Assembly: GCA_022448945.1 (NCBI GenBank)
Contig: JAKVCV010000012.1
Coordinates: 13,733 to 48,895 of the forward strand
Direction of reading: 5' to 3'
Length of the DNA stretch: 35,163 bases
Source of the DNA: Saprospiraceae bacterium
GTDB lineage: Bacteria; Bacteroidota; Bacteroidia; Chitinophagales; Saprospiraceae
Numbering within the stretch: position 1 is the first letter of the stretch; each line of letters begins with the position of its first letter. Positions 22,923-33,800 of this stretch are shown piece after piece. The position numbers and the translations under genes were made by a program. The notes beneath the pieces were generated by a model. The model made no database searches. It was not told the DNA's origin and saw only the letters and a list, made by a program, of their open reading frames with translations.

Positions 22923-23810
22923 TTAATGATACCATTCGTCAACTGGTTTTGAGATTATTTTGTGAATAGTATATCTGAAATAAAAACATGAGAATAATAT
23001 TCCTATAAAAAGTAAGATCGATGAAAATATCACAGACCACATTTTGATATTTGATATTTCTTGAGGACCCAATAAACTATTCATAAACAACCAGGTAGCC
23101 CATATACCAAATAATGCCAGACCCCCACTAATCAAATAATTTGTTATACATTTAACAAAATAAGGTTTTGAAATTAATTGTATAGAAGTTTCTGCTATCT
23201 TAAGTCCTCTTACTACTTTAATATCTGAAAACAGTACAAGTTTAAGTTTATTAATGGTTAAAGTATTGAGCACAAATATAAAAAATATCATCAACACCAA
23301 CAATATAATTTGATATGGAAACACTTTAGATTCAAGATTCTGTATACGGCTTTCTGAAAAAGAAACCAATTCTATAAAATTATAGGATTGAATATCCGAT
23401 ACAATCTTTTTATAATCATGGAAAAATTCTTCTTTAACGCAAAAACGTATCATATTGGGAAGCACATTTTCACCAAAAAGTAATATCTCCTCTTGTGTCA
23501 AAAGGTCATCATCCTGAAGAACAGAAAGCGCAACGTCTTTGGTAAGATATTCAACAGAATTTAATTTAACATATGCATTAGCTTGTAATTTCTTTTGAAA
23601 AGCAAATACTGAAGCTTCATGTGCATTATCTTTTATTTCAATATAAAAAGGAATCTGCTCTTTTAAATTATTTAGATGTTGATCAAAAGATATTGTCAAA
23701 AAACACAAAAACCCATATATATAAAGCACAATTGCTATACTTATTATTGTAGAAAACTGACTAACAAATCTTTTGGGTCCCCTATTTTTGTAACTAGAAT
23801 GCTGTGACAT
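22923..23810 (-). CDS. ftsX: Cell division protein FtsX
   Basis: A 295-residue ABC-type permease subunit. Layout: a basic N-tail, TM1 (about 20-41), a large periplasmic domain (about 45-165), then three further TM segments (about 168-190, 222-245, 255-276). The block VSFSESRIQNLESKVFPYQI before TM2 and the TM arrangement fit FtsX. With the FtsE ATPase (not in the window), FtsX transmits a signal across the inner membrane to activate peptidoglycan hydrolases at the septum. It is the first gene of the minus-strand set ftsX-DUF3098-uppP-NPSFE (gaps 64, 48, 22). Sequence conservation in this family is low, so the context adds confidence. Confidence 0.88.
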   Translation of the reverse strand: MSQHSSYKNRGPKRFVSQFSTIISIAIVLYIYGFLCFLTISFDQHLNNLKEQIPFYIEIKDNAHEASVFAFQKKLQANAYVKLNSVEYLTKDVALSVLQDDDLLTQEEILLFGENVLPNMIRFCVKEEFFHDYKKIVSDIQSYNFIELVSFSESRIQNLESKVFPYQIILLVLMIFFIFVLNTLTINKLKLVLFSDIKVVRGLKIAETSIQLISKPYFVKCITNYLISGGLALFGIWATWLFMNSLLGPQEISNIKMWSVIFSSILLFIGILFSCFYFRYTIHKIISKPVDEWYH

Positions 23811-24053
23811 AAAAAAATGAATCTGCTTTTTTGAATATGAAACTTTAAATTCCTAATTTCGCGATTTTACTGTTCTAATACTAGTTAAGACCTCAATTAA
23901 GGATACAAGCCTAAATGGTTTAAAAACAAAGTTTTGACTAAAGTACATAGAAATCATAAAAATTCATACAGTATAGACAAACTAATAATATACTAAAGCC
24001 TTAAGAGACCTTATTATTCTAATTCCTATTTCTAATTCCTGAAATAAAATACC

Positions 24054-26384
24054 ATGTTTATTCGATATCCAAAATCTATAATTGTACTTTTTTTTGTGTT
24101 AAGCATAGTAGGTGGTTTTTTGGCTGTAAATAGAATTCAATTTGCTTTTGATTTTGAACAATTTTTCCCAAAAGGTGACGATGATTTAAAATTTTTCCTA
24201 GAATTCAAAGAAAATTTTGAGCCTGATGATAATTTCCTATTGGTTGGGATAAATAATGATGAGGGCGTTTTTAAAAAAGAATTTCTTGAAAAAGTACTAG
24301 AGTTTTCGCTTGAATCTAGGAGAATAAACTTTGAAGTTACGAATATTGATAGCATCGATAATAATATCTATGTAAAAGAAATGAATGCTAGCGGTGATTC
24401 TATAATTCGAATGAATCCGGTTTTAAGCTCTCAGTCATTAGTTCAAATCGAATTTCCCATCCGTAATATCTTTACAGGTATAAGCTTTATACCAGCGCTT
24501 CATATAGAAGACACTAGTCTCTATGCTAAAGACATAAAAAAGATAATGCAAGATAAACGGCTTGTCAATAATCTGGTTTCTGAAGATGGTAAAATGCTAG
24601 TTGTAGTATTAAAAACTATTGATAATATTCAACAAGATGTTGCGTCAAAATTACTATCTGAAGTAAGAAAACTACTTAAAAAACAGAATTTTGAAGATTA
24701 TCATTTATTGGGCAAATCTTACTTTCAAACCGAAATAGTAAGAATACAAGTTGAGGAATTCTTTTTGACCATGTCAATCTCTTTTTTCCTGGTTTTTTGG
24801 ATATTATTGTTTTTATTTAAACGTATCTGGGGTATAATTATAGCACTTGTATCCATTTCTGTTGGATTAATGATGTTTGTCGGTATGATGGGGTTATTCG
24901 CTCAAGAGTTAAACACCATGGCACTCCTATATCCTTTAATAATGATAATTGTGGCAACTTCTGATGTAATCCATGTTATGTCAAAATATACGGACGAACT
25001 ACATCTTGGAGCCACTAAGGATGTTGCTATTCGCACAACTTTACGTGAAATTGGAATGTCTATATTTTTAACCTCTACAACAACTGCTATAGGATTTTTA
25101 TCCCTAACAACAAGTAGATTAATTCCTGTTCAGCAATTTGGAATAAATGCTGCTATGGGTGTAATGGTAGCGTATATTACTGTTATTATATTTACAACTA
25201 CAATACTTACATTATTTAGTAAAGAACAAATTATTAAACTACGTGAAAAACCGATTTTTTGGATTACCTGGATGGAGTGGGTTTATGAAATCACTAAAAC
25301 ACATAAACGTTCTATTATAATTAGTATAGCTATATTATTAGTAGTTTGTTTTATAGGTATCAGTAAAATAACAACAAATGCTTCGTTGAGAAATATATTA
25401 CCTAATGGTGCAAAAGTCACTGAAGATTTTATGCATTTTGAACGAGTAATGAGTGGTTTCCGACCTTTTGAAATAGCTGTAAGTTTACAAGGAGATCATG
25501 AAATCGATGATTTTAAAGTAGTCCAGGAGATTGAAAAATTAGAAAACTATTTTGAATCTATTCCTGATATAAAATCCGTAACATCAATAACTGACTTTTA
25601 TAAAAGTATTAATCAGGCTTATAATGGAAACAAACAATCAGCATTTATACTTCCTGACAATGCCAAACAATTCAAAAAATATAAAAAACTAGCTCGTAGA
25701 ATGAGTAAAGGGGACAATTTTGGAGTTTTAGTTAGTAAAGATAAAAAGCACACACGAATTTCTGCAAAAGTATTAGATATAGGAGTAGACAAAATTAATC
25801 TGATTCGTGCAGAAAGCAAAAAATGGGTCTCAGAAAATATAGATACCAGCATCATAAAATCACGAATTACTGGGACAGGAATAATAATTGACAAGAATTC
25901 TGACTACATTCGTGATTCTTTGATCAAGGGTTTATTATTAGCTTTATTAGTAATCAGCATTATTATTTCTTTAATATATCGAAATATTAAAATGCTCATA
26001 TTGTCATTAATACCGAATATCATCCCAATGCTTATAGCTGCTGCAATTATAGGGTTTTGGGCCATTCCTTTTGAAGCTGGTGTAGCTATTGTTTTTGCTA
26101 TCATATTTGGCATTGCAATAGATGATACCATTCACTTACTTAGCAAATTCAAACTAACTAAAGATAAAGGGTATAGTACAGAACATGCAATAAAGATAAC
26201 ATTGGTAGAAACAGGAAAGGCATTATGTTTTACCACTTTAATTTTATTTGTAGGATTTTTAAGTTTATACATTTCTAGCAGTCCTCCTGCTTTTAGGATA
26301 GGAATGTTAATGAGTTCAACTCTTATCTCTGCATTAGTTTGTGATTTATTGATTATTCCTATTATGCTGCGTAAGTGGTTTTAA
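24054..26384 (+). CDS. RND/MMPL-family exporter
   Basis: A 776-residue inner-membrane protein with the duplicated RND layout. TM1 (about 7-25) is followed by a first periplasmic domain (about 30-230), five more TM segments (about 240-385), TM7 (about 417-435), a second periplasmic domain (440-620), and five final TM segments. Charged residues expected for proton relay lie in TM4 (D304 in VATSDVIHV) and TM10 (D690-D691 in GIAIDDTIHL). At about 780 residues it is smaller than drug-efflux AcrB types and fits the MMPL/hopanoid or lipid-exporter group. No membrane-fusion or TolC-like partner is adjacent. The substrate is unknown; a lipid is plausible by family. Confidence 0.88.
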   Translation: MFIRYPKSIIVLFFVLSIVGGFLAVNRIQFAFDFEQFFPKGDDDLKFFLEFKENFEPDDNFLLVGINNDEGVFKKEFLEKVLEFSLESRRINFEVTNIDSIDNNIYVKEMNASGDSIIRMNPVLSSQSLVQIEFPIRNIFTGISFIPALHIEDTSLYAKDIKKIMQDKRLVNNLVSEDGKMLVVVLKTIDNIQQDVASKLLSEVRKLLKKQNFEDYHLLGKSYFQTEIVRIQVEEFFLTMSISFFLVFWILLFLFKRIWGIIIALVSISVGLMMFVGMMGLFAQELNTMALLYPLIMIIVATSDVIHVMSKYTDELHLGATKDVAIRTTLREIGMSIFLTSTTTAIGFLSLTTSRLIPVQQFGINAAMGVMVAYITVIIFTTTILTLFSKEQIIKLREKPIFWITWMEWVYEITKTHKRSIIISIAILLVVCFIGISKITTNASLRNILPNGAKVTEDFMHFERVMSGFRPFEIAVSLQGDHEIDDFKVVQEIEKLENYFESIPDIKSVTSITDFYKSINQAYNGNKQSAFILPDNAKQFKKYKKLARRMSKGDNFGVLVSKDKKHTRISAKVLDIGVDKINLIRAESKKWVSENIDTSIIKSRITGTGIIIDKNSDYIRDSLIKGLLLALLVISIIISLIYRNIKMLILSLIPNIIPMLIAAAIIGFWAIPFEAGVAIVFAIIFGIAIDDTIHLLSKFKLTKDKGYSTEHAIKITLVETGKALCFTTLILFVGFLSLYISSSPPAFRIGMLMSSTLISALVCDLLIIPIMLRKWF

Positions 26385-26507
26385 TATGTAGAGGTCATTG
26401 ATAAAAATTAGAGTTTACATAGGCTTATTGCTTAAGTCTATACCTACAACTTAATCGACTATATTTACGAATATCTAATAGAAAAACTCTAAAAGCACAA
26501 ACTAATT

Positions 26508-28427
26508 TTACATGCGTTCTGGCATTTCTATGCCAATGAGTTTACCTGCAGATTTAAGTGTTTTAGCAACTACCCTACTCATATGAATTCTAAACGATGT
26601 GGCAGCACTATCATTTTTATCTAGGATTGTTGTATTTCCCCAGAATCTATGATATTCCTTCGCAAGATCATACATATAATTGGCAATATCTCCTGGATTA
26701 TAATTTTTCGCTGCTTTTAGCACAATAGCAGGTAATTCATGTACATGAACCAATATCTCCCTTTCAACTTCACTGAGCTTATAATCGTCAAAATTTGTAA
26801 GTTCAATACCCTTTTCGTCAATCATTCGTTGAACAGATTGTGTACGAACATGAGCATTTTGAATATAAGGCCCAGTCTGCCCTTGCAAATCAATTGATTG
26901 AAGGGGGTCAAAGATCATTGTTTTTTTAGGTTCAACCTTTAGAATATAAAACTTAAGAGCTCCTAAAGCTATTGTTCTCCATATATGCTCCTTCTCAGTT
27001 TGACTAACCCCAGATAACTTTTCCCTTTTCTCAGACTCTGCCTTTACCTCACTAATAATATCATCTATTAAATTGTCAGCATCAACTACTGTACCCTCTC
27101 TAGATTTCATTTTTCCCGTTGTTAAGTTGACCATACCATAAGACAAATGATAGCAATTTTGAGCAAAGGTATTTCCTAATCTCTTTAAAATTTCAAACAA
27201 CACCTTAAAATGATAGTCCTGTTCATTAGCAACAACATAAACCATTTTGTCCATTCCAAAATCCTGAAACCTCAATGCAGCCGTACCAATATCCTGAGTA
27301 ATATACATAGATGTACCATCCTTTCTTAGTACAACTTTTTCATCTAGTTTTGCATCAGAGAGGTCTATCCAAGTAGAACCATCTTCTTTTTTATAAAAAA
27401 TACTGTTATTTGAATTTAAATTATCCAAAACCAATTCCTTCCCATTGAGATAAGTTTCAGATTCGTAATAGAGTTTATCAAAATCAACACCCAATTTTTT
27501 ATATGACTGCTCAAAACCTTTATATACCCAACTATTCATAGTTTCCCACAACACCCTTATTTCTATATCATTGGCCTCCCATTTCTGTAACATACCCTTG
27601 GCTTCACTACCTAATGCACTATATTCATTAAAGTATTTATTTTTAAATACATCTTTAAAAAAATATTGCGTTAAGAATTCATCATTTGTAGTTTTCCCTT
27701 TCTTTTCTAAACCCTTTTTAAGTCTTTCGATGACTTTTTCATTTGCTAACCATTCTTCTAGTTTTTGATTTGCCTCCACTGTCTTTTGCCATAACTTGTA
27801 TTCTTCCTGAAACTTTGTTTCAAAATCCACATAGTATTTTCCTACTAAATGGTCACCTTTGATACCAGAAGATTCCGGGGTCTCATCTTCTCCCCATTTT
27901 TTCCATGCTAACATAGACTTACAAATATGCACCCCTCTATCATTAATAATTTGAACTTTCTTAACGGAAAAACCTGCTGCTTTTAAAATTTGTGAAGTAG
28001 CATAACCCAACAAATTATTCCTTATATGCCCCAAATGAAGGGGTTTATTGGTGTTTGGAGAAGAATATTCCACTACCACTGATTCGCCATTTGATGGGTG
28101 ATGACCATATAATTTAGTATCCAGTACCTTTTTTACAAAATTTGTCCAGTATAAATCACCTATGGTTAAATTACAAAAACCTGGGCCAGCAGCCACAGCA
28201 TCAGCTAGAATATCCATTTGTTTTATCAATTGACCAGCAATATCTACTGCAATATCAACAGGTTTTTTCCCTATTAGTTTTGCAAAAGGAAAAGTAATTA
28301 CACTATAATCACCATCAAGATGCCTCGGTATCTGTTTAATCTGAACTTGTTTAATATCAACAGTTTTGTCGTAAAGAATTGAAATTGCTTCACAGACGTT
28401 TTCTTTTATTAATGATTCTATGTTCAT
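26508..28427 (-). CDS. argS: Arginyl-tRNA synthetase
   Basis: A 639-residue class I aminoacyl-tRNA synthetase that charges tRNA-Arg. It has the N-terminal additional domain (about 1-115), then SSPNTNKPLHLGH with the HIGH-type motif HLGH (131-134), and KMKSREGT (439-446) in place of KMSKS, a known variation in ArgRS. The C-terminal part (about 510-639) is the helical anticodon-binding domain ending with the characteristic short hydrophobic tail (GIEMPERM). A Lys/Glu-rich insertion lies around 205-265. The gene is divergent from the arginine decarboxylase gene and convergent with the RND exporter. Confidence 0.98.
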   Translation of the reverse strand: MNIESLIKENVCEAISILYDKTVDIKQVQIKQIPRHLDGDYSVITFPFAKLIGKKPVDIAVDIAGQLIKQMDILADAVAAGPGFCNLTIGDLYWTNFVKKVLDTKLYGHHPSNGESVVVEYSSPNTNKPLHLGHIRNNLLGYATSQILKAAGFSVKKVQIINDRGVHICKSMLAWKKWGEDETPESSGIKGDHLVGKYYVDFETKFQEEYKLWQKTVEANQKLEEWLANEKVIERLKKGLEKKGKTTNDEFLTQYFFKDVFKNKYFNEYSALGSEAKGMLQKWEANDIEIRVLWETMNSWVYKGFEQSYKKLGVDFDKLYYESETYLNGKELVLDNLNSNNSIFYKKEDGSTWIDLSDAKLDEKVVLRKDGTSMYITQDIGTAALRFQDFGMDKMVYVVANEQDYHFKVLFEILKRLGNTFAQNCYHLSYGMVNLTTGKMKSREGTVVDADNLIDDIISEVKAESEKREKLSGVSQTEKEHIWRTIALGALKFYILKVEPKKTMIFDPLQSIDLQGQTGPYIQNAHVRTQSVQRMIDEKGIELTNFDDYKLSEVEREILVHVHELPAIVLKAAKNYNPGDIANYMYDLAKEYHRFWGNTTILDKNDSAATSFRIHMSRVVAKTLKSAGKLIGIEMPERM

Positions 28428-28672
28428 ATGATGCTATACTTACACTTCTATTATAATTAATGATATTTAATATGATAGTATTTAAAGTTGTAAAAAACTC
28501 GATAATTAAGGGCCTCAAAAGACCCCCAATTGTCACCATCAACTTCTATTTCCTCAAAGATAAGTATATAAACCATTTTAACAATAAAAAATTCACTGAC
28601 CTAAAAATTTCAAGAATACATTATAAAGTTTGTATTTTTACCTATTCGCTTAATTAATTAACATTCTATAAA

Positions 28673-30097
28673 TTGAATAGTACTTTCAAAGACTTAATCA
28701 ATCAAACCTATCCTTTTCCTCAAAAAGCTTTTGAGGTCAGGGATAATGCATTATTTTTCCATCAGATTTCCTTAAAAAATATAATTGAAAAATTTGGCAG
28801 TCCACTTAAATTAACATATTTACCGATAATTGGAGAAAAAATTAACAAAGCGAAAACCCTGATAGAAAATGCGATGAGCAAATGTGGTTATGAGCAACCA
28901 TATATTTCCAGCTATTGTACAAAGAGCTCTCACTTTTCCCACATCCTATTAGAAGTTTTAAAATATAATTCACACCTTGAAATATCATCAGCCTTTGATA
29001 CTGATATTATTTTTCAATTATTTAAAAATGGGAACTTAAAAAAAGACAGCTATATCCTTTGCAATGGTTTCAAAACTAATAATTACATCAAAGGAATTAG
29101 AAAATTATTTAAGGCAGGAATGACCAATGTAATTCCAATTTTGGATAGTATGGAAGAATTGCAAGCCTACGAGTCATTTGATAAAAATGAAGTGCATATT
29201 GGTTTGAGAATGGCAACTGAAGAAGCACCAAAATCAGAATTCTATAGCTCCAGATTTGGAATACAACAATCAAAGATTTTAGACTTTTATAAACAAAAGA
29301 TACAAGGGCATTCAAAGATTAAGTTAAAAATGCTCCATTTCTTTGTATATACTGGTATAAAAGACACAAAGTATTACTGGAATGAAGTTCATAAACACGT
29401 ATCAACATACGCCCAATTAAAATCGATCTGTCCTGATTTGGATAGTTTAAATATAGGTGGTGGTTTACCAATTCAAAATTCTTTGGATTTTAATTATGAT
29501 TACCAAAATATATGTGATGAATTAATTGCACTAATAAAAAATCATTGTATTAAAAAAGATATTCTTGAACCAATAATATTTTCAGAGTTTGGTAGTTTTA
29601 CAGTAGCTGAAAGTGGAGCATGCATATTCAAGGTGCTAGGCAAAAAAAAGCAAAACGATAGAGAAACTTGGTATATTGTTGATAACACTCTAATCTCTAC
29701 CCTGCCTGATATGTGGGCAAAAAAGCAAAAATTTCTGATGTTACCAATAAATAGATGGAATAAAAATTACATCCCAGTCATTTTAGGAGGGCTTACCTGC
29801 GATAATGACGATAATTATTCTTTTACCTCAAACAAAGAACAATTATTTCTTCCCGAATTATCTTCTAATGGTAAAGATCCTCTTTATATAGGATTTTTCC
29901 ATACTGGTGCATATCAGGAAACGTTAAGTGGTTTTGGAGGAATCCATCACTGTTTAATTCCTGCACCTAAACATATTCTAATTAACAGAGATCTATCTGG
30001 AAATTTAAGTTATGAAGTTTTTTTAGAAGAACAACAATCAAATATCACTTTAGAAAACCTTGGCTATACAAATAAAAACTATCTCAATTGTAGATAA
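28673..30097 (+). CDS. speA: Biosynthetic arginine decarboxylase (fold III), TTG start
   Basis: A 474-residue PLP enzyme that converts arginine to agmatine, the first step of agmatine/polyamine synthesis. The N-terminus NSTFKDLINQTYPFPQ and the block SYCTKSSHF, with probable PLP lysine K84, match the Bacteroidota SpeA-type family. The PLP-phosphate loop LNIGGGLP and the C-terminal SEFGS/FFHTGAYQ strands are present. The family N-terminus begins here, yet there is no in-frame ATG: a stop lies at 28655-28657 and the only suitable start is TTG at 28673. Related enzymes can prefer ornithine or diaminopimelate; the sequence favours arginine. It is divergent from argS and lies ahead of the AlkB-like gene. 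Confidence 0.88.
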   Translation: MNSTFKDLINQTYPFPQKAFEVRDNALFFHQISLKNIIEKFGSPLKLTYLPIIGEKINKAKTLIENAMSKCGYEQPYISSYCTKSSHFSHILLEVLKYNSHLEISSAFDTDIIFQLFKNGNLKKDSYILCNGFKTNNYIKGIRKLFKAGMTNVIPILDSMEELQAYESFDKNEVHIGLRMATEEAPKSEFYSSRFGIQQSKILDFYKQKIQGHSKIKLKMLHFFVYTGIKDTKYYWNEVHKHVSTYAQLKSICPDLDSLNIGGGLPIQNSLDFNYDYQNICDELIALIKNHCIKKDILEPIIFSEFGSFTVAESGACIFKVLGKKKQNDRETWYIVDNTLISTLPDMWAKKQKFLMLPINRWNKNYIPVILGGLTCDNDDNYSFTSNKEQLFLPELSSNGKDPLYIGFFHTGAYQETLSGFGGIHHCLIPAPKHILINRDLSGNLSYEVFLEEQQSNITLENLGYTNKNYLNCR

Positions 30098-30190
30098 TAT
30101 ACGCTTTCATTCAATTCAAGAATAATATTTTAAAATCAATACGTTTTGTCGAAAAGTACCACATATAAAGCGAACCATATTATAAGCTCA

Positions 30191-30748
30191 ATGGGAGACG
30201 TTACATACTATAACAATTTTTTGTTACATACTAAATCCACCGAACTTTATACCAGAATACTTGAGAAGATTAATTGGGCACAATACCCTATAAAAATATT
30301 TGGTAAAACATATTTACAACCAAGGTTGATTGAATTTCAGGGTGATAAAAATATTAAATATAGTTATTCTGACACTACTCTTGAGGCTAATGAATGGTCC
30401 GAAGAAGTTAGTTTTATCAAAACCCAATTACAAAAATTATTTGCACTGAATTTCAACTGTGTTTTAATAAACCAATACCGAAATGGACAAGATAGTATGG
30501 GTTGGCATAGTGATAACGAAAAAGAACTTGGTACTTCTCCATTAATAGCATCAGTTAGTTTAGGTGCTGAACGAAAAATTAGATTCAGAAACATCAAAGA
30601 TCACTCTAAAAAAGTTTCTGTCATTCTAAACCATGGGAGCTTATTAATAATGAAGGGAAAAACTCAAAACAACTGGGAACATCAAATACCTAAAAGTAAA
30701 ATAATAAAATCACCACGTATTAATCTTACCTTCCGTACGATTCTCTAA
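30191..30748 (+). CDS. alkB: AlkB-like Fe(II)/2-oxoglutarate dioxygenase (DNA/RNA repair)
   Basis: A 185-residue enzyme of the ALKBH2/3-like bacterial AlkB group that oxidatively removes alkyl lesions from nucleic acid bases. The metal triad is H106 and D108 in GWHSDNE and H164 in NWEHQIPK; 2-oxoglutarate arginines are R176 and R182 in PRINLTFR. The substrate-side blocks QPRL and NQYRNGQDSMGW are typical. The frame can start at TTG 30146, giving 200 residues, close to homologues with a short extension; the ATG at 30191 directly precedes the conserved core and is my choice, with low certainty on the start only. A terminator follows at 30782. Confidence 0.92.
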   Translation: MGDVTYYNNFLLHTKSTELYTRILEKINWAQYPIKIFGKTYLQPRLIEFQGDKNIKYSYSDTTLEANEWSEEVSFIKTQLQKLFALNFNCVLINQYRNGQDSMGWHSDNEKELGTSPLIASVSLGAERKIRFRNIKDHSKKVSVILNHGSLLIMKGKTQNNWEHQIPKSKIIKSPRINLTFRTIL

Positions 30749-30781
30749 AAAAAACTAATAGGAAATCTGCAAAGTAATACT

Positions 30782-30816
30782 AAAAAAGGGCATTCCTTAT
30801 GGGAGTGCCCTTTTTT
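30782..30816. terminator. Bidirectional terminator between alkB and the SprB-repeat gene
   Basis: AAAAAAGGGCATTCC, loop TTAT, then GGGAGTGCCCTTTTTT. A GC-rich stem flanked by A-run and T-run serves both convergent genes. Confidence 0.92.
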
Positions 30817-30837
30817 AATTTAATATATAATGATATA

Positions 30838-33800
30838 TTATCTAATTAATGTAAACTCACCTCTTATAAGTACCGGGTCAGCATTATCTGGAGCATATTC
30901 AAATACATATATATACACCTCCATTGGTTGTGGTACACCCTGATAAGTTCCATCCCATGAATGATTTAAAGCATCATCATATAGAAGTTGGCCCCATCGA
31001 TTAAATATTTTAAATTGGAATACTTTCATGGAACCCGCCAACCCAGCAGGTTGAAAATAATCATTAATGCCATCTCCATTAGGACTAAATGCAGTAGGCA
31101 TTCCCTGATATGATTCAACAGTTATGTAAACAGAATCTACTACAGAACAAGGCCCAGCAGTTGCATTAAAATACAACCATGATGTGCCATTTATAAGTGC
31201 TGTGGCAGTAGTTGAAATCAAAGAAGTATCTGCTATTGTAACAACTCCAGAAGTATCTTGCATCCATGCATATGCTGCATTAGAATGATTAGTTACAAGT
31301 CCACCATTAATATCAGCAACCCCATTAAGTTGTAAAGTAGCAACATCCTGTCCTGCAGTAACAACCCATGCATCTGAAGTTAAAACAATATCAACTACCG
31401 TTATAGACTGTGTTACTGTACAATTACCCGAAGTGGCAGTAACAGTATATGTTCCTGCAGCCAATCCAGATATATTCTGAGTTGTGGCATTATTAGACCA
31501 TATATAACTTGTAGTAGCAGAATCTCCTGTTATTAATGTAATATTTGCATATGAAGCTAAATCACCATTACAAATTATATCATCTTTATCTGTAATTGAA
31601 ATTTGTAAAACATCATTTGTTAAAGTTGTATCTGCAACAACAACAGTACATCCTTGATAGCTAACGGTACAAGAGTATGCAACATTTGGTGACAAGCCTT
31701 GAGCAGTCGCATCTGTTTGACCATCACTCCATAAGTATGTAAATGGCCCGGGAGCATTTGCTCCTGTAACAGTAATACTACCATTAGTAAGATTACAAGC
31801 AGGGTTATTTACTGTAGTGAATGATGCTGTAGGACTAGGTTCTACGAGAACAGTATCTGCAATATCTGAACAATTTGTCGAAAGATCAGTTACTGTTACT
31901 AAATACGTCCCAGCAGCCATACCCGTTGCAGGGTTGGTTGTTTGTCCATCAGACCAATTAAATGACAAGGTACCAGAAGCACCTAATGTAAGTGCCAAAA
32001 TCGATCCATCACTATTACCACAAGTAGGATTTGCTGGGCTAAATCCAACTATATTAAGAGCACTGTTATTAGTCAATGTTACTGTTGCAGTGTCTGTACA
32101 TCCATTAGAAGCACCTGTAACTGTAACAGAATATGTTCCTACTGGTAATCCTGTAGCTAAAACTGAAGTCTGGCCGAATGCGTTAGGTGACCATTGGTAA
32201 AGATATCCAACTGAATCCCCAGAAGCAACAGCAGTAATTTCTCCATCATTTGAACCACATCCAGGATTTATAAATGTAGTCGTTACTGATAATGAAGCAG
32301 AACCAGTTATAGTAGTTGTTGCTGTAGCAACACAGCCATTTTCATCTGTTACTGTTACAGTAGCAACTCCAGGAACCAATCCTGTTGCAGAAGCAGTAAC
32401 ATCAGCATTTGACCATATATAATTAAAATTATTAGCATCACCTACCATATTAATTGTTGTAAATACTGTTGCAGTACCATTACCTGTACATGTATTACTG
32501 GGCGTAGTTGACAATGTCAATGTAGGAGGGCCTGGAAAAGGGGAATTTACATTTACACTCAATGTATCAGTACAGCCTCTTGAGTCAGACAAAACTACCT
32601 GATAAACACCAACTAATAAACCTGTTGCAGTTGCTGTAGTCTGATTATTTGCTGTTGAATCCCATAACCAGGTATAACCAGGTACACCTCCACTAGAAAG
32701 TACAGAAGCAGTTCCATCATTATCATCATAACATGTTGTTAATGTCATAGAATCTAAGGATGCAATTAAAGAATCAGGTTCTGTAATCGTAACGGTATCT
32801 GAATAAGTGAAGCATCCAAAAGTATCCTGTAAATATGCATAATAAGTTCCAGCAGCTAACCCTGTAAACAAAGCAGTATCTGGTGTACTAACTGGCGTGC
32901 CAACCTGAATACCTCCTCCAGTTGTATCAAATAAGGTAGCTGTATAATTAGGATGATCTCCTAAAACACCACCGGTAATAGCAATCTGCAGAGCTCCATC
33001 ATTTAAGCCATTACAAAATAGATCTGTAGTAGTTGATGAATTTGGCATGGGGCACGGAGTAGTACAGCATTCAAGATATGTTGAAGCATTTGTAGGGCAT
33101 GGTCCAGCTGTACCAAGTGCACGAACTAAAATGTTGGCACAATCACCATTCGTTAGACCAGTTACCAACAGAAAACTATCAGAAAAAGGAACTGGAACAT
33201 AAGTAATGCCAGAGTCAACACTATATTCCCAACCTGTAGCACCAGGAGATTGCCCCCATTCAAATAAAACAGAAGTTGCTTGATTGAAGGGAATGCCACA
33301 AGTGACAGTAGGAGGAGGAATTTGACTGTTGATAAAAATATCAATTGAATCTTGTTGTATACATCCCTGTTCATTTATCTCTACATAATAGGTTGTAGTT
33401 CCTTGTGGAAAAGCATCAGTGTTGTCTGCAGTAGGGTTACTTACAGAAAAGCTCGGTGTCCACGAATAAGTTAATGGACCAAATAAAAATGCTATACCAG
33501 GAGAAAATCTAAATGCATCATTTGAGGCTGTCCATTGAGATGAATTCCTTCCTGGAACAGCAATAGCCAGAGTTCCATCAATATTCTCAATACCTTGCGT
33601 TGTATTACCGTCTGGTAAAACTGTTGTAGTATAAACATCTATATAGTTTGTACCTTCGTGCAGAACAATCTGGCCAGTAACATTATTTGCTCCTCCAAAC
33701 CTTGGTACATTAATATAATTAACGACTAACTTACGATTTGGTGCAGTACCAGTTGTAAAATAATTGATAGTACCCCCAGAGGCCGGGTTTAAATCTTCCC

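Noticed and set aside
26419-26441. Hairpin ATAGGCTT/AAGTCTAT between the RND and argS genes as a terminator
   Set aside because: The stem has a G-U pair and is not followed by a T-run; no terminator function can be supported.
28460-28657. 65-residue frame in the argS-speA gap
   Set aside because: Lys/Ile/Phe-rich low-complexity translation of AT-rich DNA, no recognisable motif or leader, and it ends just before the arginine decarboxylase start.
31376-33056. Repeat array considered as CRISPR
   Set aside because: The units are 230-bp protein-coding repeats with diverged DNA, not short identical repeats with unique spacers; no cas gene is present.
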